From Sclerotiophoma versabilis (Eukaryota > Ascomycota > Dothideomycetes > Pleosporales > Didymellaceae): a stretch of 64,000 bases of DNA. The stretch lies in the NCBI GenBank assembly GCA_012274445.1, contig JAAROD010000058.1:620001-684000 (forward strand), read 5' to 3'. This document shows positions 10,561-24,404 of the stretch, piece by piece (within the stretch, counting starts at the first letter, position 1; each line of letters begins with the position of its first letter). Under the pieces are notes generated by a model. The model was not told the origin of the DNA. It searched no databases and saw only the letters and a list, made by a program, of their open reading frames with translations. The translations under genes and the position numbers were made by a program.

Positions 10561-13500
10561 CTATATAGAGTAAGTATAGAACTATACTCTACTTAGGCTA
10601 TATATATACTCTGCTAGTTAATAGCTTAGCTATATAGTGCTATAATATAGCTAATACTAGCCTCTATACCTACTGCTACTTCTAGTACTCTTTAGAGTAC
10701 TTCTATTACTCTATATAGGTTCTAAAGCTTCTTAAGCTTATAGTATATAAACTAACAGCTTTTATAGCTCTAGCCCTCTTAAGGTAGTTAGTATTACTCT
10801 TACTAATAAGCTATAGATATCTAGAGGTATAACTACTTCTATAAGTTACTATTCTTTTTCTATAATATAGTTTAGTACTAATAAGCTTATAGAGGTCTAT
10901 AGACCTATATATTACTTAGTATATAATAAAGAAGCTTCTAGTAGAAAGTTATAGTTTTAACAGAAACTAAAGAAAGAGCTCTAAATTTAGAAGTTAGTAG
11001 TAAGTACCTAAGAGAAGAAAGTTATCCTCTTTAGTAGTTAAATTAATTATTTACTCTCTCTTTTAACTACTCTTTTTATAACTCTATAACCTATTATACC
11101 TTACTATTTATATTATAAAGGTTTAGGTAGGTTAAAAAGCGCTTATAGGCCTACTTAGAAAGTACTTTTATTAACTTATTAGTAGGTACCTTACTTATTT
11201 TTATATAGATTACTATAAAGGTACCTTTTATATACTCTTATTTAAGCTATATATTCTATATATCTATATAGTATAGCTAAGTAGTAAGCTACTTACTCTC
11301 TTCTACTACTAACTATATAGTTTACTAATTATTATAGAATATCTCTTAAGTAACCTCTAGGTTAAGGCAGAGCTTATAGAGAAATTACTTTAGAGTAGTA
11401 CTCTTTTTAGCTATATACTTAAGAGCTAGTAGTTTAGCTTTAGTTATTAAGGTAGTTACTATAGACTACCTAGCTACCTTCTATATAATTAGGCTGCTAA
11501 AGAGCTATATAATATATCTCTAAAATAATTAATATAATTTACTATTATTAGTAAATAAAGCGTTTCTATATATAAGAAGCTAGCTACCTAAATAAGCTCT
11601 ATACTATACCTAGGTACTTAGTTCTATATAAGTAGCTAATAACTTAAGTAGCTACTTAGAAGTAAGTAGCTTTAGAATTTATAAGATAGTAAGACAGCTA
11701 AGAAGCTGTATACGTAATGTCTAGCTGTATTATAATTATAGTATATAATATTAACTCTACCTACTTCTAATAAGCCTTAATTTCTTACTTTAAAGCTTCT
11801 CTTATATACTTCTAAAGCTTAATTATAAAGAAGAAGATACTTAGAAGTAACCTGTTCTCTAAAACCTTAAACTTAGTAGTAAGCTTCTTAATATAGAAGT
11901 TATAAGTAAGTATTATTACTTAAGCTACTTAATCTTATATAATATAAGCTGCTAAGAACTATTTAGTAGCTCTATAATCTATAATCTAATATTTAGCTAT
12001 TAATAAGCTTATTAACTACTTTATAGCTACTTAATTATCTTTATAATAAGTAAGAAGAATATTATTAATATAGAAAAGTAAGATAATTTTTTGCTTATTA
12101 TTAAAGAATAAGCATAGCTCTTCTTTTAATACTATTAAACTAAGCTTCTAGAGAGTACTAGACAGCTTCTTATACTATAGAATAAAAGAGTTCTAGAGAC
12201 TATATAGAGCCTATAGTAGTAGTACTACCTACTTAGGCTTTTTAAATCTATTAGGCAGCTTATATAGTACTAGCAGCTAGTCTTAGTAGCTTATATTAAG
12301 AAATATACTGCTTATATTATACTATAGTAGCTCTAAATTAAACTAAGCTACTATAGTAACTATTATATAGAAGGACCTTATAGTAAGTATTATAGTATAG
12401 GTTAACTTAATTAAATTCTTTACCTAAAGGTCTCTGTATATATATATTCTAGCTTTATATTTTATAAAGTAGCTATCTTAATTAAGCTTATTAGTAAATA
12501 CCTATTAAAGTAGTAGAGCTCTAGCCTAGAAGCTTATTTTATCTATTTCTTTCTAGGTAGTTTTCTTAGTAAGCGTTGCAATCTCTTTTATACAGACCTA
12601 GTAGAATAGAGTACTTAGAAGGTAATTAGTAAGCTCTTTCTATATATTAGAAACTGGAGAGAGCTAGTTATAGTGTACCTACTACTTATTTTTAGCTAAT
12701 AGTTTCTTTAACCTTATTACTAAGGCTGTAATAACTACGTAGATTATAATAAGGTTTCTTCTCTAGTTTCTATACTTATTTATAAGATTAAATAAGCTTC
12801 TAAGTAGCTAAAGGTAACTATCTTACTCTATTAAGCTTATTATAGTATATATACCTACTTTATTATCTTTTCTAAGCTTATTACACTCTTAGTTATATAG
12901 CCTAAGGCTTAATTATATTAGTAGGCTAATAGTTCTATACTAATTAGCATAGCTTATAGTTAGTTTACCTACTCTTATTAACTTCTAAGAAGGTATTAGA
13001 ATAATTAGAGAGTTAGGTCTTCTTATTAGTAGATTGTTATAATTCTTATTACCTACTAGAAAGCTTTTTTCTTTAATAGTAGAGTATACTTCTTATAAGC
13101 TTTTAAATAGGTACTCTTCTATAAAAGCTCTTCTAACTACTACTAGCTACTTAGGTTCTAGTATTAGGTTAGAGAAGAGAAGGCCTAGTTCTTAGCGCTC
13201 TATATAGATTTCTATTAGTTTACTAGCTAAGCTAACTAATTATATAGTCTCTACCTTAGAAGCTTACTTATTACTAGACTAGCCTTCTACTAATTAAGCT
13301 TCTTCTAAGAGCTTACCTCTAAGCTATTATATAGATAGTAATTTAAGTAATATATCTTCTCTCTTAGTAATAAAAAGCTTAATTACTTCTTTTATATCTA
13401 CTATCTTACTAGGCTTATAGAGAACTTCTATAACCTCTACTACTTCTATAATTAGAAGTATAGTTAACTTATTAACCTAGTTATAAAAGAGCTTCTTATT

Positions 13501-15922
13501 AAAAGTTATATTACGTATTATAATTACTTAGTTAAGTTAGAGTACCTATATATAGTATATATTAAAAGCTTAATAACTAATAAAGTAGCTAATATAACCT
13601 CTTAGAGTAACTTTAAAGCTCTTTCTATTATAGCTAGCTACTTATTCTCTATTTAAGAGATACGCTTAGTACCTATACGTATATATTCTACTCTAATTAG
13701 GTCTTAAATTAGCTATAAGTACTCTTACCTACTTAGGTTAGTACTATTAAAAGTACTGTATAAACTACTAATTAAGCTTCTTTTTTAGGCTATATAGCTT
13801 ATTTAAGTATATAGAACTTATATTATAAAGCTATATAGTAGCTATAATAACCTCTAGCTAGAGCTTCTTAGGTAGGTTTATACTACTCCTTATTTTTATT
13901 AACTTAGTAATTATCTTCTATCTACTTCTTTTTACTATACTATTTAGCTTATATATATAAGAAGGTATATACTTAATACTAATCTCTATATTAAGCACCT
14001 AGTGCATATATATAGAGCTCTCTTACTATAGTAGTATTACTATATTATTATTTTAGCTAATCTTGCAGATTTTAAGCTTATACTAAGTAGCTACCTAGCT
14101 TAAGAAATTAGTAAAGACTTAGAGAATTTTAATTTAAGTCTTTTTCTGCAGTAGGTATATAAAGAGCTTTCTACTATAGTACTTCTTAATTAAAAGTATC
14201 TATTACTTACCTTTACAGCCTAGAGGTATATTAAATAGGTTCTAGCTAATTTACTAGAAGAGGTAAGCTAGTTGCTTATACTTTCTATATAATACTACCT
14301 GCTTAGTATAGGTTATTATATATATCTTATAATTCTTCTAGAGTACTCTAGCTATATATATACTGCGCATACGCTTTATAAGTACTTATAGAGCTTCTAG
14401 GTTAAAGTAGCTAGCTCTAGTATACTAGAAGCGCTTACTTAAGCTATAGAGATAGAAGTTATATAATAATTTTATTATTACTACGTTTAGAAGGCTTATA
14501 GAATAATAAGAAAGAGGTTTATATTTAAGAGAAGTAAGGTTATAAGTATACTATAGAGTAGTATATATAATACTTATATTAAGGTTTTTAATATATTCTA
14601 CCTATAGAGTACTATTAAGCTCTAGGTACTATACTCTCTTTTCTTATAATTAAGCTTCTAGAATAATATTAATATAGAAACCTTTAACTATAATAATATT
14701 CTAAAGAAGTAGGTTCTTAGTATATAGGCTGCGCTTTCTATAAAGAGTATTCTTTAGTAAATAAGCTTCTTAACCTACTATAGAAGATGCTTAGGTACCT
14801 GCTTCTATAGTATTACTAGAATTAGATAGGTAGAAAGACCTAGGTATAAGGTACTTAGCGCTGTTAACTAGGTATATAGTAGCTTTATTATTTAGAATTA
14901 TACTTTTAGAGAGTAAATAAGTATTAAAATCTATAAGGTTATATACTTCTAGAGTTTCTTTTATTAGCTAGGTATTACTAAAAGTACTTATTACTCTTAG
15001 GTTAATTAGAGCTGCTTATATATAACCTAGAAACTTAGGCTATAGTATCCTAGCTACTAGTTAGGGACCTTCTAAGGCCTAGATTAATTAGTAGGCTTTT
15101 AAGTACTAGCTAAGTTACTTAATTTTCTTTTTAAGGTCTTTAAACTTTCTATAATTAAGCTTCTAGAGTATTTACTAATAAGCTTAGTCTTTTAGTCTAT
15201 ATAGAAGTAAATATAAGCCTATTAATATAGTCTTAAGTACTTAGTACTATATTAGTTTCTATAGGTAGGTATAACTCTTAGTCTTATAGAGGTAACTATA
15301 GCCTATTTATTTTAAACTTAAGCTATTAGGCTTTTCTATAGAAGCTTCTTAGGTATTAAATTAATTACTAAAGATTATAAATACCTTTAGGTTATCTTTA
15401 CTTAACCTAATAATATATTTATACATTAAGCTACTAAAGACTCTACTTACTTAGTCTAAATTAAGTATTTTAAGCTCTAGAATAGTATTCTAGATAATCC
15501 TTTAGTATATAGTATAAGCCTATTCTAGAGTAATTCTATACTCTAACGTATTAAGAAAATCTTAAATAGTAAGCTCTCTATTAACTTCTATAAGTTTATA
15601 AGACTTAGCTCTTATATATAGGTATAACTACTTCTAGTACTAGTCTTATAAAGTAGCTTATTCTTACCTAGCTACTCTAAAGTAGGCTCTATACTCTACT
15701 CTAACTTAGTTCTTAGTACTTAGTATAGTAGAAGTAAGCTCCTAGTGTAGTACTTATATAAGTAATTATAGTATAGTCTTATTATTAGTAATAAGCTATA
15801 CTATTACTAGTAAGATAATTAATAGAGCTACTATAGTATTAACCTAGTTCTATAGTTTTTAAAGATACCCTACTTTAGTAGCCTATTTACTTATTTATAT
15901 TTTATATTTTATAAGCTTATAG

Positions 15923-16214
15923 TATTAATAAGCTTATAGTACGATACTTAGGTAATTAAATAATTAATTAGTCTCTATCTATCTAGACGTAACAACTGTT
16001 TATATATAAAGGAAATAATATTAGTTACGTAACTCTAGAATTAAGCTTATAGGCAGTAGCAGGTCTGCTTAACTATAGTTAGCTTAACTACTAAGCTTCT
16101 TTAGAGTTAGCTATAAGCTTAGGCACACAGGCTTATACTTTAGGTAATACCTAGCCCTAATATACTAACGCCTTGCTTAGCCTAGCAGTAAGCTAGCAGC
16201 TTACTTATGCAATA
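15923..16214 (-). mobile_element. Solo copia LTR, 292 bp, 5-bp TSD TATAG, nested in the minus-strand copia
   Basis: The unit is flanked by TATAG at 15918-15922 and 16215-16219. The copia interior on one side (to about 16217) resumes on the other, judged by alignment to the plus-strand copy at 21.6-22.4 kb. It keeps more CpA and TpG than the two host LTRs, so it arrived later or was mutated less. Confidence 0.85.
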
Positions 16215-16664
16215 TATAGTTATATGCCTCTAGGCTTAATTATACTTTAGTAGGTTAAGTAGACTAGCTATAGGTAGCTTATATATATAGATAGTTATTA
16301 TAGGTTAAGCTAGTTAATAAATACCTAGCAGCTCCTAGCTCTATAATTAAGCTAATAGTAAGAAGCTAAGAGGCTTCTTTATATATACCTAGTATATTAA
16401 AGGTATCTAGGTTAATAAGATTCTATATATTACGTAGCTTAGTATACTAGGAAAGCTAAATATACTAATTAGGCTAGTTATTTCTAGAGCGTAGCTAGTA
16501 GTTACTAGCTAGTATAGCTAATAAAGCTTATAAGCTATAGTTAACTAGCTTACCTATTATTTAGTTTAGTAGTAGAGTAAAAGAGAGTTTTAATTAGAGT
16601 AGTTAAGTACTGTTTAAAAGGCTTAATTAGCTAAGTATGCAGAGAGATCTACTACTCTTTAGAA

Positions 16665-16678
16665 GCTAGGCTTATAAC
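16665..16678 (-). other. Primer-binding site of the minus-strand copia
   Basis: GTTATAAGCCTAGC directly adjoins the 5' LTR on the minus strand. It differs from the complement of the anticodon arm of initiator tRNA-Met (GTTATGAGCCCAGC) at two positions, TG to TA and CA to TA, both RIP-type. Confidence 0.65.
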
Positions 16679-16970
16679 TATTAATAAGCTTATAGTATAA
16701 TACTTAGGTAATTAAATAATTAATTAGTGCCTATCTATCTAGACGTAATAACTATTTATATATAAAGGAAATATTATTAGTTATATAACTCTAGAATTAA
16801 GCTTATAGGTAGTAGTAGGTCTGCTTAACTATAGTTAGCTTAACTACTAAGCTTCTTAAGAGTTAGCTATAATCTTAGGCGCATAGGCTTATACTTTAGG
16901 TAATACCTAGCTTTAATATACTAACGCCTTACTTAGCCTAGTAGTAAGCTAGTAGCTTACTTATACAATA

Positions 16971-19900
16971 GCTCTCTATTAAAGTAGACCTATTAATTAG
17001 CTTATTTACTAAGTACTAGCTTAGAGGTAGTACTTAGAAAGAGCCTTAATTACTAGAAGGCTAGTCTAGTAGTAAGAAGGCCTCTAAGATAGATACTATA
17101 TATATAGTAAGCTTAGCTAGTAAGCTACTAGAGATCTATATAGAATAACGCTTAGAAATAGGTTTACTATTCTCTAACTAAATACCTAAACTAGATTAGT
17201 TAAGTATAGGTAGAAAACCTCTTAATAAGAAGAATCTAACTAGTAGCTTATAGAAAGTATACTTAACTATTAAAGAAAAGAGTAAGCTAGTAGTAGATAT
17301 TAAGAATCTTAAAGATCTACTAAGACCTATATTACTAATTATTCTAATACCTTCTTAAAGAATAATATAAGTAGATAAGGTAAGTAGAAGACGCGTATAT
17401 TAGTAGAAAACCTAGAGCCTACTAATAAGGTAGAGCTATAGAGTACTAGACTATAAGCGTAATAAGCTTACTAATAATAATAGAGTAGGCTAGTACTTTA
17501 TAATAAGCTTAATATAGTAATATAGATACTTATAGCTAATTTAACCTTTATTTAATTATATAAATAAATATAGAAATTAGAAAAGAAAGCTTATTACTAT
17601 ATATATAGTAATTATTACCTCTACTCTATAAAAAGAAAAGTAAGTTACCTAAATAGAGCCTCTAGTATACTATAATAAGCTCTCTTTACTACTAGAAAAG
17701 TAGAAGAACCTTACCTACTACTTATTATGCGCTTTTTTCTATTAGGCTTATAAGAAAGAAATAGTAATACTTATAGAAAAGAAGATATAGGTAGAAGTAG
17801 ACTAGTTAAGTACCTTAATAAGGCCTCTACTACTTAAATAGGTCTTTACTTATAAACTAGACTAAAATAGATACTTTATTAAGTATAAGGCTTAGATCTA
17901 TATATATAGAGACCTTTAGGCTAAAGATATAATTATCTTAACCTATACTATAATACTTACTTCTAAATTATTTTAGACTATAGTAGTAATTACAGCCTAA
18001 TTTAACCTAGAGCTCTATTAGTATAATATAGCTAGCGCGTTTCTTAATATAAGCTACTAGAACTAACCTTAGATACTCTATAAATTACTAAATAGATTTA
18101 AGAAACCTAAGTAGATTATCTTACTATTATAAGCTCTATATAGGCTATATAATTTACTAGTCCTATAGTATAAAGAGCTTTCTAGTATACTTTAGACGCT
18201 TAGTCTTATAGTATTAAAAGAGAAGCCTTACCTCTTCTATAATACTAAGTAGAAAATAGTACTACTCTTCTATATTAATAATATACTTCTTACCTACTAT
18301 AATAATAATTAAGTAGCTACTAAATAGCTAATAAGCTTATTAATAAGTAAATATTAAATTAAAGATTATAAAGCAGCTAAATAGTTTCTAGGCATTTAAA
18401 TAATTAGAGACTAAGAGGCCTATACTATAACTCTTACGCATAACACCTATATTAATAAGCTTACTACTAAATTTAATATTATAGAGAATAGATTCTTTCT
18501 AAGTATTCTATTCCTAGTAGAAGAGCTGCTTAAACATAACAGAGAAGCTTTAAAGTAAGAAATTAAAGTGTTTTAAGAACGTATTAGATCTATACTCTAT
18601 ATAGTAATTATAATCCAACTAGATATAGTATTTACTACCTCTTAACTATTCTATTATTTAATAAATCTAGAAGTAGCTTACTTTAAAGCAGCTACTTAGG
18701 TTATTACTTATTTAAATTAAATAAAGTACCTAGGTATAAGGTATAGTACTTATAACAGTAGTTTACTACTTTTATATAGTAATATATTTTTTACTAATAA
18801 TTATAAGATATAATAATTATCTTAGAGCTATATTATATAGCTCTTTAGTAGTCTAATTATCTAGAAAGCTATATATTAATTAATAGTAATAACTTCTACT
18901 ACTAAAGCTAAATTATTTACTTTAGAGTATATAGCTAAGAAGTTAGTTACTCTAAAATAATTTCTAGAAGAACTTTAGCTAGACTTAAAGGTACTATAGA
19001 AGATTTTCTATAATAACTAATAAACTATCTAATTAGTAGTTAAAGAAAGTAAGTAGTATACTACCTAGCTGCGCTATATAGATATCTAAAATATATAGTT
19101 AAAATAAGAATATACTAAGAGAAATCTCTAAGTAACCTACTTTAAGACTAGTAAGATACTAGCTAATAGGCTTATAAAAGTACTTTCTAGACAGGCTTAT
19201 AAGCACTTTTTATTATATTTAAACTTATATAGTATTAGTTAAAAGAAGAAAGAAATAGTTATAGAAAAAGAGTATATTAATAGAAAAAGAAAAGCTCTAG
19301 AATTAGTAGAGAGAATAATTACTTTTCTAAATAGGTATAAGCCTCTCTAGACTACTACTAGTAGCTCTTTTAAGTATATAACTAGTAGCTAAGAAGCTTA
19401 TAAACGTAAATTAGCTATAAATAAAAAGAATAACTTTCTTCTTATAGGTCTTAGTAGCTTAAAGAATCTACTTATAAAAAGTACTTTAAAAAGAGATCTC
19501 TTTATAAGTAGGCTCTTTACTATCTAAATAGAGGTATATAGGTTAGTGGCCTACTATATACTTATTAGCTACTATTATAAATAAAAATAGAGTTACTTAC
19601 TAAAGTTATTACTCTACTAGAGGTAATACGCTTCTCTACTAGTACTATTCTAAGCAGCTTAAAAGTAGGTAGCCTATAAGCTATTAGTCTACTATTTATA
19701 TACTCTATCTAAAAGAAAACCTATAGAGAATAGTAAGAGTGCCTAAAGGTATAATACTAGTAGTACTTACTATAGTAGCTAGCAGTAGTATTATCTATAT
19801 ATAGTATAACTAAGCTACTTACTAGTAGTATATCTATATAGTATATATAGAGAATTACTCTATATATACCTAGTATAGAAGTGCCTAGAATAGAGATAGA

Positions 19901-19983
19901 GAGTATAAAAGTAGGTAGTAGTAGTAGTAAGAGTAGTAGTAGCAGCGCAGCAGCATAGGCAGTAGTAGTAGTAGTAGTAGTAA

Positions 19984-20045
<62 letters not shown>

Positions 20046-20413
20046 ATAGCTAAAGAAGTAGCTAAAGCTATAACTATAGGTATAGGTATAGTTATAGTTA
20101 TAGTTATAAGTATAAGTATAGGCATAAGTAAGCTAGTAGTACTATAGTAAGTAGTATAAGTATAAAAGGTAGTAGTAGTATATATAAGATACTTAGCTTT
20201 AAATTCTCTCTATATAAAAGTTAGTAAAATTTAAAAAGAGCTAGGAAATAGTAATAGTAGAAATTATTAAATACTATCTAATAAAGACTTAGGCTAAAAA
20301 CATACCTAACTAAAAGAAAGACTAGAAGATTTAAAAAAAAGTAGTTAGAAAGTACTAGAAATACTTAAAGAGCTACTAAGAGATATAGAAAATATATAAA
20401 AGCTAAATTAGTA
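16971..20413 (+). pseudogene. Copia element 2, 5'-truncated, first segment (RT and RNase H)
   Basis: Plus-strand copia remains starting abruptly next to the 292-bp LTR, at a point equivalent to position 24542 of the full-length copy. The reverse transcriptase core is at about 17850-18520 (KYKA..I..RDL, ASAFLN, the ALY.L block, YIN/DD-type box) and RNase H at 18560-19250. Many Gln codons are now TAA/TAG. The copy is interrupted at 20412-20413 (TA) by a Fot1-like transposon and resumes at 29830. Confidence 0.85.
19920..20045 (+). repeat. TAG/AGT trinucleotide tract within copia element 2
   Basis: A long (AGT)n run with a residual GCAGCGCAGCAGCA segment near 19941, consistent with a former CAG repeat altered by CpA-to-TpA mutation. 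The antisense poly-Thr reading frame across it is an artefact. Confidence 0.75.
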
Positions 20414-21247
20414 ACGTACCTTACAGGTAAGCCGGTTAATAGGTAAGTTAGTTACTTTTACTAAACCTCTACTAAAGTAACCTCTACATACTAATACCTT
20501 AATAATAACCTAATATTAACGTGTTAAGAGAAGTATAAATACAGCTTACGCTTTAAGCTCTTAAATAAGATATAAATCTTACCTAGTAACACGCTGCAGC
20601 TATCTATAGAGTCTCTTAAACAATACTAAGTAACTAATATATAGAATAACCTTTATATACTAATTCTATAGCTAACTTATAGAGGCTAGATAATAATAAG
20701 AAGAGGGTAATTATTAAGTATATACTTAAGCTAGACGCGTAAGGATTTAGCCTCTAGCTAGCAGATATAGCTGCTATAGCTAATTCTCTGCGCGCTAAGT
20801 GCAATCTAGGCCCTATTAGCGTAAACTAGCCTAGTATGTTTATTAAGCATTAACTAGAGCTTAAAGTAAAGTTTAATTATAAGTATAACTATAAGCAAGC
20901 TCTTTATAAGAATTTAGAGGTTATATAGAGCTAGTTTAGCCTAGTAGCTAATATTAAAGCTAAGTATAGTATCTAGAATAAAGATATATATAACTTTAAT
21001 AAGACTAGCTTTATAATAGGCTAGATTTCTTTAGAAGTAGTTATTATAGCTTTAGAGAGATAAGAAAGGCTAAAGACAGTCTAGTAAGGTAACTAGAAGT
21101 AGATAATAGTTATATAGAGTATTAATATAAAAGAATAGGCTATTCTACTCTTTATTATCTTTAAGGCATGCTACTACCTCTCTAGCTAGTATAAGAAGGA
21201 AGACCTGCCCTAGAATTAGATTATTAGAGTTTCTAGTAATAGCTAGA

Positions 21248-21516
21248 TATTACGTAATTAAGCTGCTTAGTTGGTTGTATAGAGATTAATTAGCCTAGAG
21301 AATCGGCCGCAAGCCGCTCTAGAGCTAACTAGAAGCTTATTATATTAGTATAATAGTAATAAGTAACTCTAATAGTAAGCAGAAGCTTACTTTAGATAGG
21401 TTATATAACCTACACAGATTTTCTATATATATAACAGACAGCTTTTATCTAATCTTAGATAGGCACTAATTAAATACTATTAATTTACTAAGTATAGTTC
21501 TTTAAGCTTAATTATA
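21248..21516 (+). repeat. 5' LTR of copia element 3 (269 bp)
   Basis: Starts TATTACGTAATTAAG (TG mutated to TA) and ends AATTATA. Same length as the 3' copy. Confidence 0.9.
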
Positions 21517-21530
21517 ATTATAAGCCTAGC
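21517..21530 (+). other. Primer-binding site of copia element 3
   Basis: ATTATAAGCCTAGC directly follows the LTR. It matches the site of the minus-strand copia and, for 13 bases, that of the TRIM at 34374. Confidence 0.65.
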
Positions 21531-24404
21531 TTTCTAAGAATAGTAGATCTCTCTGTGTACTTAGCTAAATAGAGCTTATTAGATATAGCTTAACTACTCT
21601 AATTAAACCTAAATTCTTAGTAACTATAAATTACTACTATAAGTAAGCTAGTTAACTATAGCTTATAAGCTTAATTAATAATCTCTATAGGCACCTTCTA
21701 ACTAAAGTCTTAAACTAACTAGCCTAATTAGTATATACAGCTTATATAGCACGCTAAGCTGTATAATATATAGGATCTAGTTAACCTAGATACCCTAGAT
21801 ACTTCTAGTATGCATAAGAGAGCTCCTTAGCTACTGCTAGGTAGCTTAGAGGATTTCTTTAGAGCTTCTAAATAACTAGTAGAAAGCTTAATATTTAATA
21901 AGAGGCCTCTAGCATACTTAACCTAAAGTTAATTAATATAGCTAATTAACACGCGTATGCCTTATAGCACTCTAACCCTATTAAGCACTAAAGTGTATAA
22001 CTAGGAGCTTACTAAGTATAAGATTAAATTAAGTAAGTAGGTAGCTAGAGCTAAGTGCCTTTAGAAGCTATAGAACTAGGTTAATACTACTATGTCTCTA
22101 TTAATTATATTACTAGTAATAGTGCAGCTTATTTTAGGTAATAGTACAACCCTATAATTACTTATCTAGGCTCTAAAGAAGGAGCTTACTTCTACCTTAC
22201 TTAGCACTAAGAACTAAGTATAAGCTAAGTATAGGGCTTACCTTAGAGCTGCTAAGCAGAGATAAGCTACTCTATAAGACTAGTACTAGAAGTAGTTATA
22301 CTTCTATATAAGAGCTAAGGCTTATAAGCTTATAGAGGTTAATAAGAAGCTTACTATTTAAGACTTCTTAGATATATTAAGCTATAAGATTACTCTTAAA
22401 TAGGCCTATACTATATACTAAAGGATTATCTTAGATACTATCCTAGGGCTTAAAACGCTTACTTTAGACTAAGTAAGCAGGGTCTTTAGTAGCTTAATAT
22501 ATAAGTATATAATAAGAGTAGAGAAGAATACTTCTAGTATATTTACTATCTTTAGTAACTACTTAGACATTACCTAAAGCGCTCCTACTAGTAACTCTAA
22601 CTACTTAGCTATAGGTAATAGCTATAAATGCCCCTGTAAGAAGAAAAGGAACACCTATAGGTAGAAGGTAACTAAATACTAAGTACTAGAGATAGTAGTA
22701 AGAGGCTTATCTACGCCTCTTTACTATCTTAAGAAATTACGCTGCTAGAATATACTTTAGAAGCTTAACTCTAATAACTTTAAGAAACTAAAGAAGTTAA
22801 TTAAGTAACTTAGCTAGTATATATAAGCTTCCTGCGCTATTATAGTAGGCAGCGCACCTTAACCTATAAGTAGAGTGCCTAAAGCTAAGTTTCTAGGCAA
22901 CGTCTAAGCAGCTCTTATTAACCTAAAGATAATAATAAGACTTCTAATAAACTTAGGGGTAGAGAAGAAGCTAAAGGTCTATAACCTTATAGACTTTAAC
23001 GCCTATTCTCTATTAGAGAGTATAATTTTAGATAATAGAGCTGCTACTTACCTAGTTAACAGTGCAGATAAGCTTATACTAGGCACCTTTGTGCTAGCTA
23101 CCTTAATAGATATAGTAGAAGTAGGTACCTAAGCGTTTCTTATTATAGGCTAAGGAGCTTATTTATTTAAGAACGCTCTTTATAGAAGGCGCAGCCTAAA
23201 TATAAAGAACCTACTTCTTTAGAATGTTATTATAGTAGAAGAATTCTATATTAATATAATCTTAGAAGCTTAATTATAGAAAAAAGAGGTATAGTACCTA
23301 GGCCTTAATAGTAGTCTCTAAGTTAGTTATATTAAAAATCTAAATAGGAGTATTATATATACTACTCTGCAGCGCGCTTATAACCCTACTTTCTTTAAAT
23401 ATAAGCTACTGTTATACTACTTTCTAAGCCTATTAAATGCGGTAATAATAAAACACTTATATAACTTATATCCTAGAAGCTTAATAGAGTAGCTATAGTA
23501 TACCTAAGCAGAATATCTAGGCCTAGAAGCTCTTTAAGCACTTATATAGTACGCGCGTAGTATATATATAAGTAGAATACTCTAAAAGAACTATAAGGTA
23601 TATATAACTATATATACTAAGTAGATTATTTTACGCAGACCTTATAAGAAGCCTGCTTAGCTATTCTAGAGAATTAGATAGGACCTATTTAATATACCTC
23701 TAGGCAGAGGTAGTAAACTATAGATACTTTTAATTAAGGAGTACTATAGTAAGAAGCTCTTTATATACATACTATAAGAAAAGACTTAGATTAAGATTTT
23801 ATATATTCTAACTAATTTCTTAAGCTAGGTAGCTACCTAGTATAAGCTCTGTATTTATAAAATAAGCTAGAATAATAATACTACTACCTTACTATAGTAA
23901 GGGAGCTCCTTATATAAATACTAGGCGCTTAAAGTAGGAATTAATATTAAATAGGTCCTGCTATATATATATAAGCTAAATAGAGCTGCTAAAAGAAGAG
24001 GCTAAGAGATTATTACTAAGTCTATTAAGATAAGAAGCAGCTTAAACTTACCTAAGAAGCTCTAGCCTAAGGTAGTTATAGTAGTAGCCTAGCTCTATAA
24101 TATAAGCCTATTATATGTAAATAAGCTTTAGAGTCTAAATAAGCAGCTTAACTAGTAGTTTATATAATACTTCTACTAGTACTAACCTAAGTAGGTAAGG
24201 GTAGTTATAGCTAATCTAAGACCTAATTAGAGTAGGATATATGCATATAGCTGCCGTGCCTACCCCTTAAATAGAGAATAAGTAGCTAGGTATAATTAGA
24301 GAGGCTTTAAAGTTACTCTAAGAGGCTATATTAGGTATTTAGTAGGCTACTAAGCTACTAATATCTATAGGATATAAGTACTCTAACTTAACTAGGTAAT
24401 TATA

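Larger units (their letters stand above)
9217..16970 (-). mobile_element. Ty1/copia LTR retrotransposon, minus strand, RIP-inactivated
   Basis: LTRs of exactly 292 bp lie at 9217-9508 (3') and 16679-16970 (5'). On the minus strand the primer-binding site adjoins the 5' LTR (16665-16678), followed by gag-like sequence, then reverse transcriptase (about 12100-12650; remains of NRFKKP and the ALYGL block), RNase H (about 11000-12000) and a CTA-rich tract (10200-10560). All frames are broken by TAA/TAG derived from Gln and Trp codons. Removing the nested solo LTR and its duplicated target leaves about 7457 bp, close to the 7547 bp of the related element at 21248. The two flanks belong to different elements, a Fot1 relic on the left and a copia copy on the right. 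Confidence 0.85.

Noticed and set aside
19757..20125. Open frame on the minus strand rich in Thr, Ile and Leu
   Set aside because: It is the antisense reading of the TAG/AGT tract and of TA-rich copia sequence. Homopolymer Thr here is a product of the trinucleotide run, not a gene.
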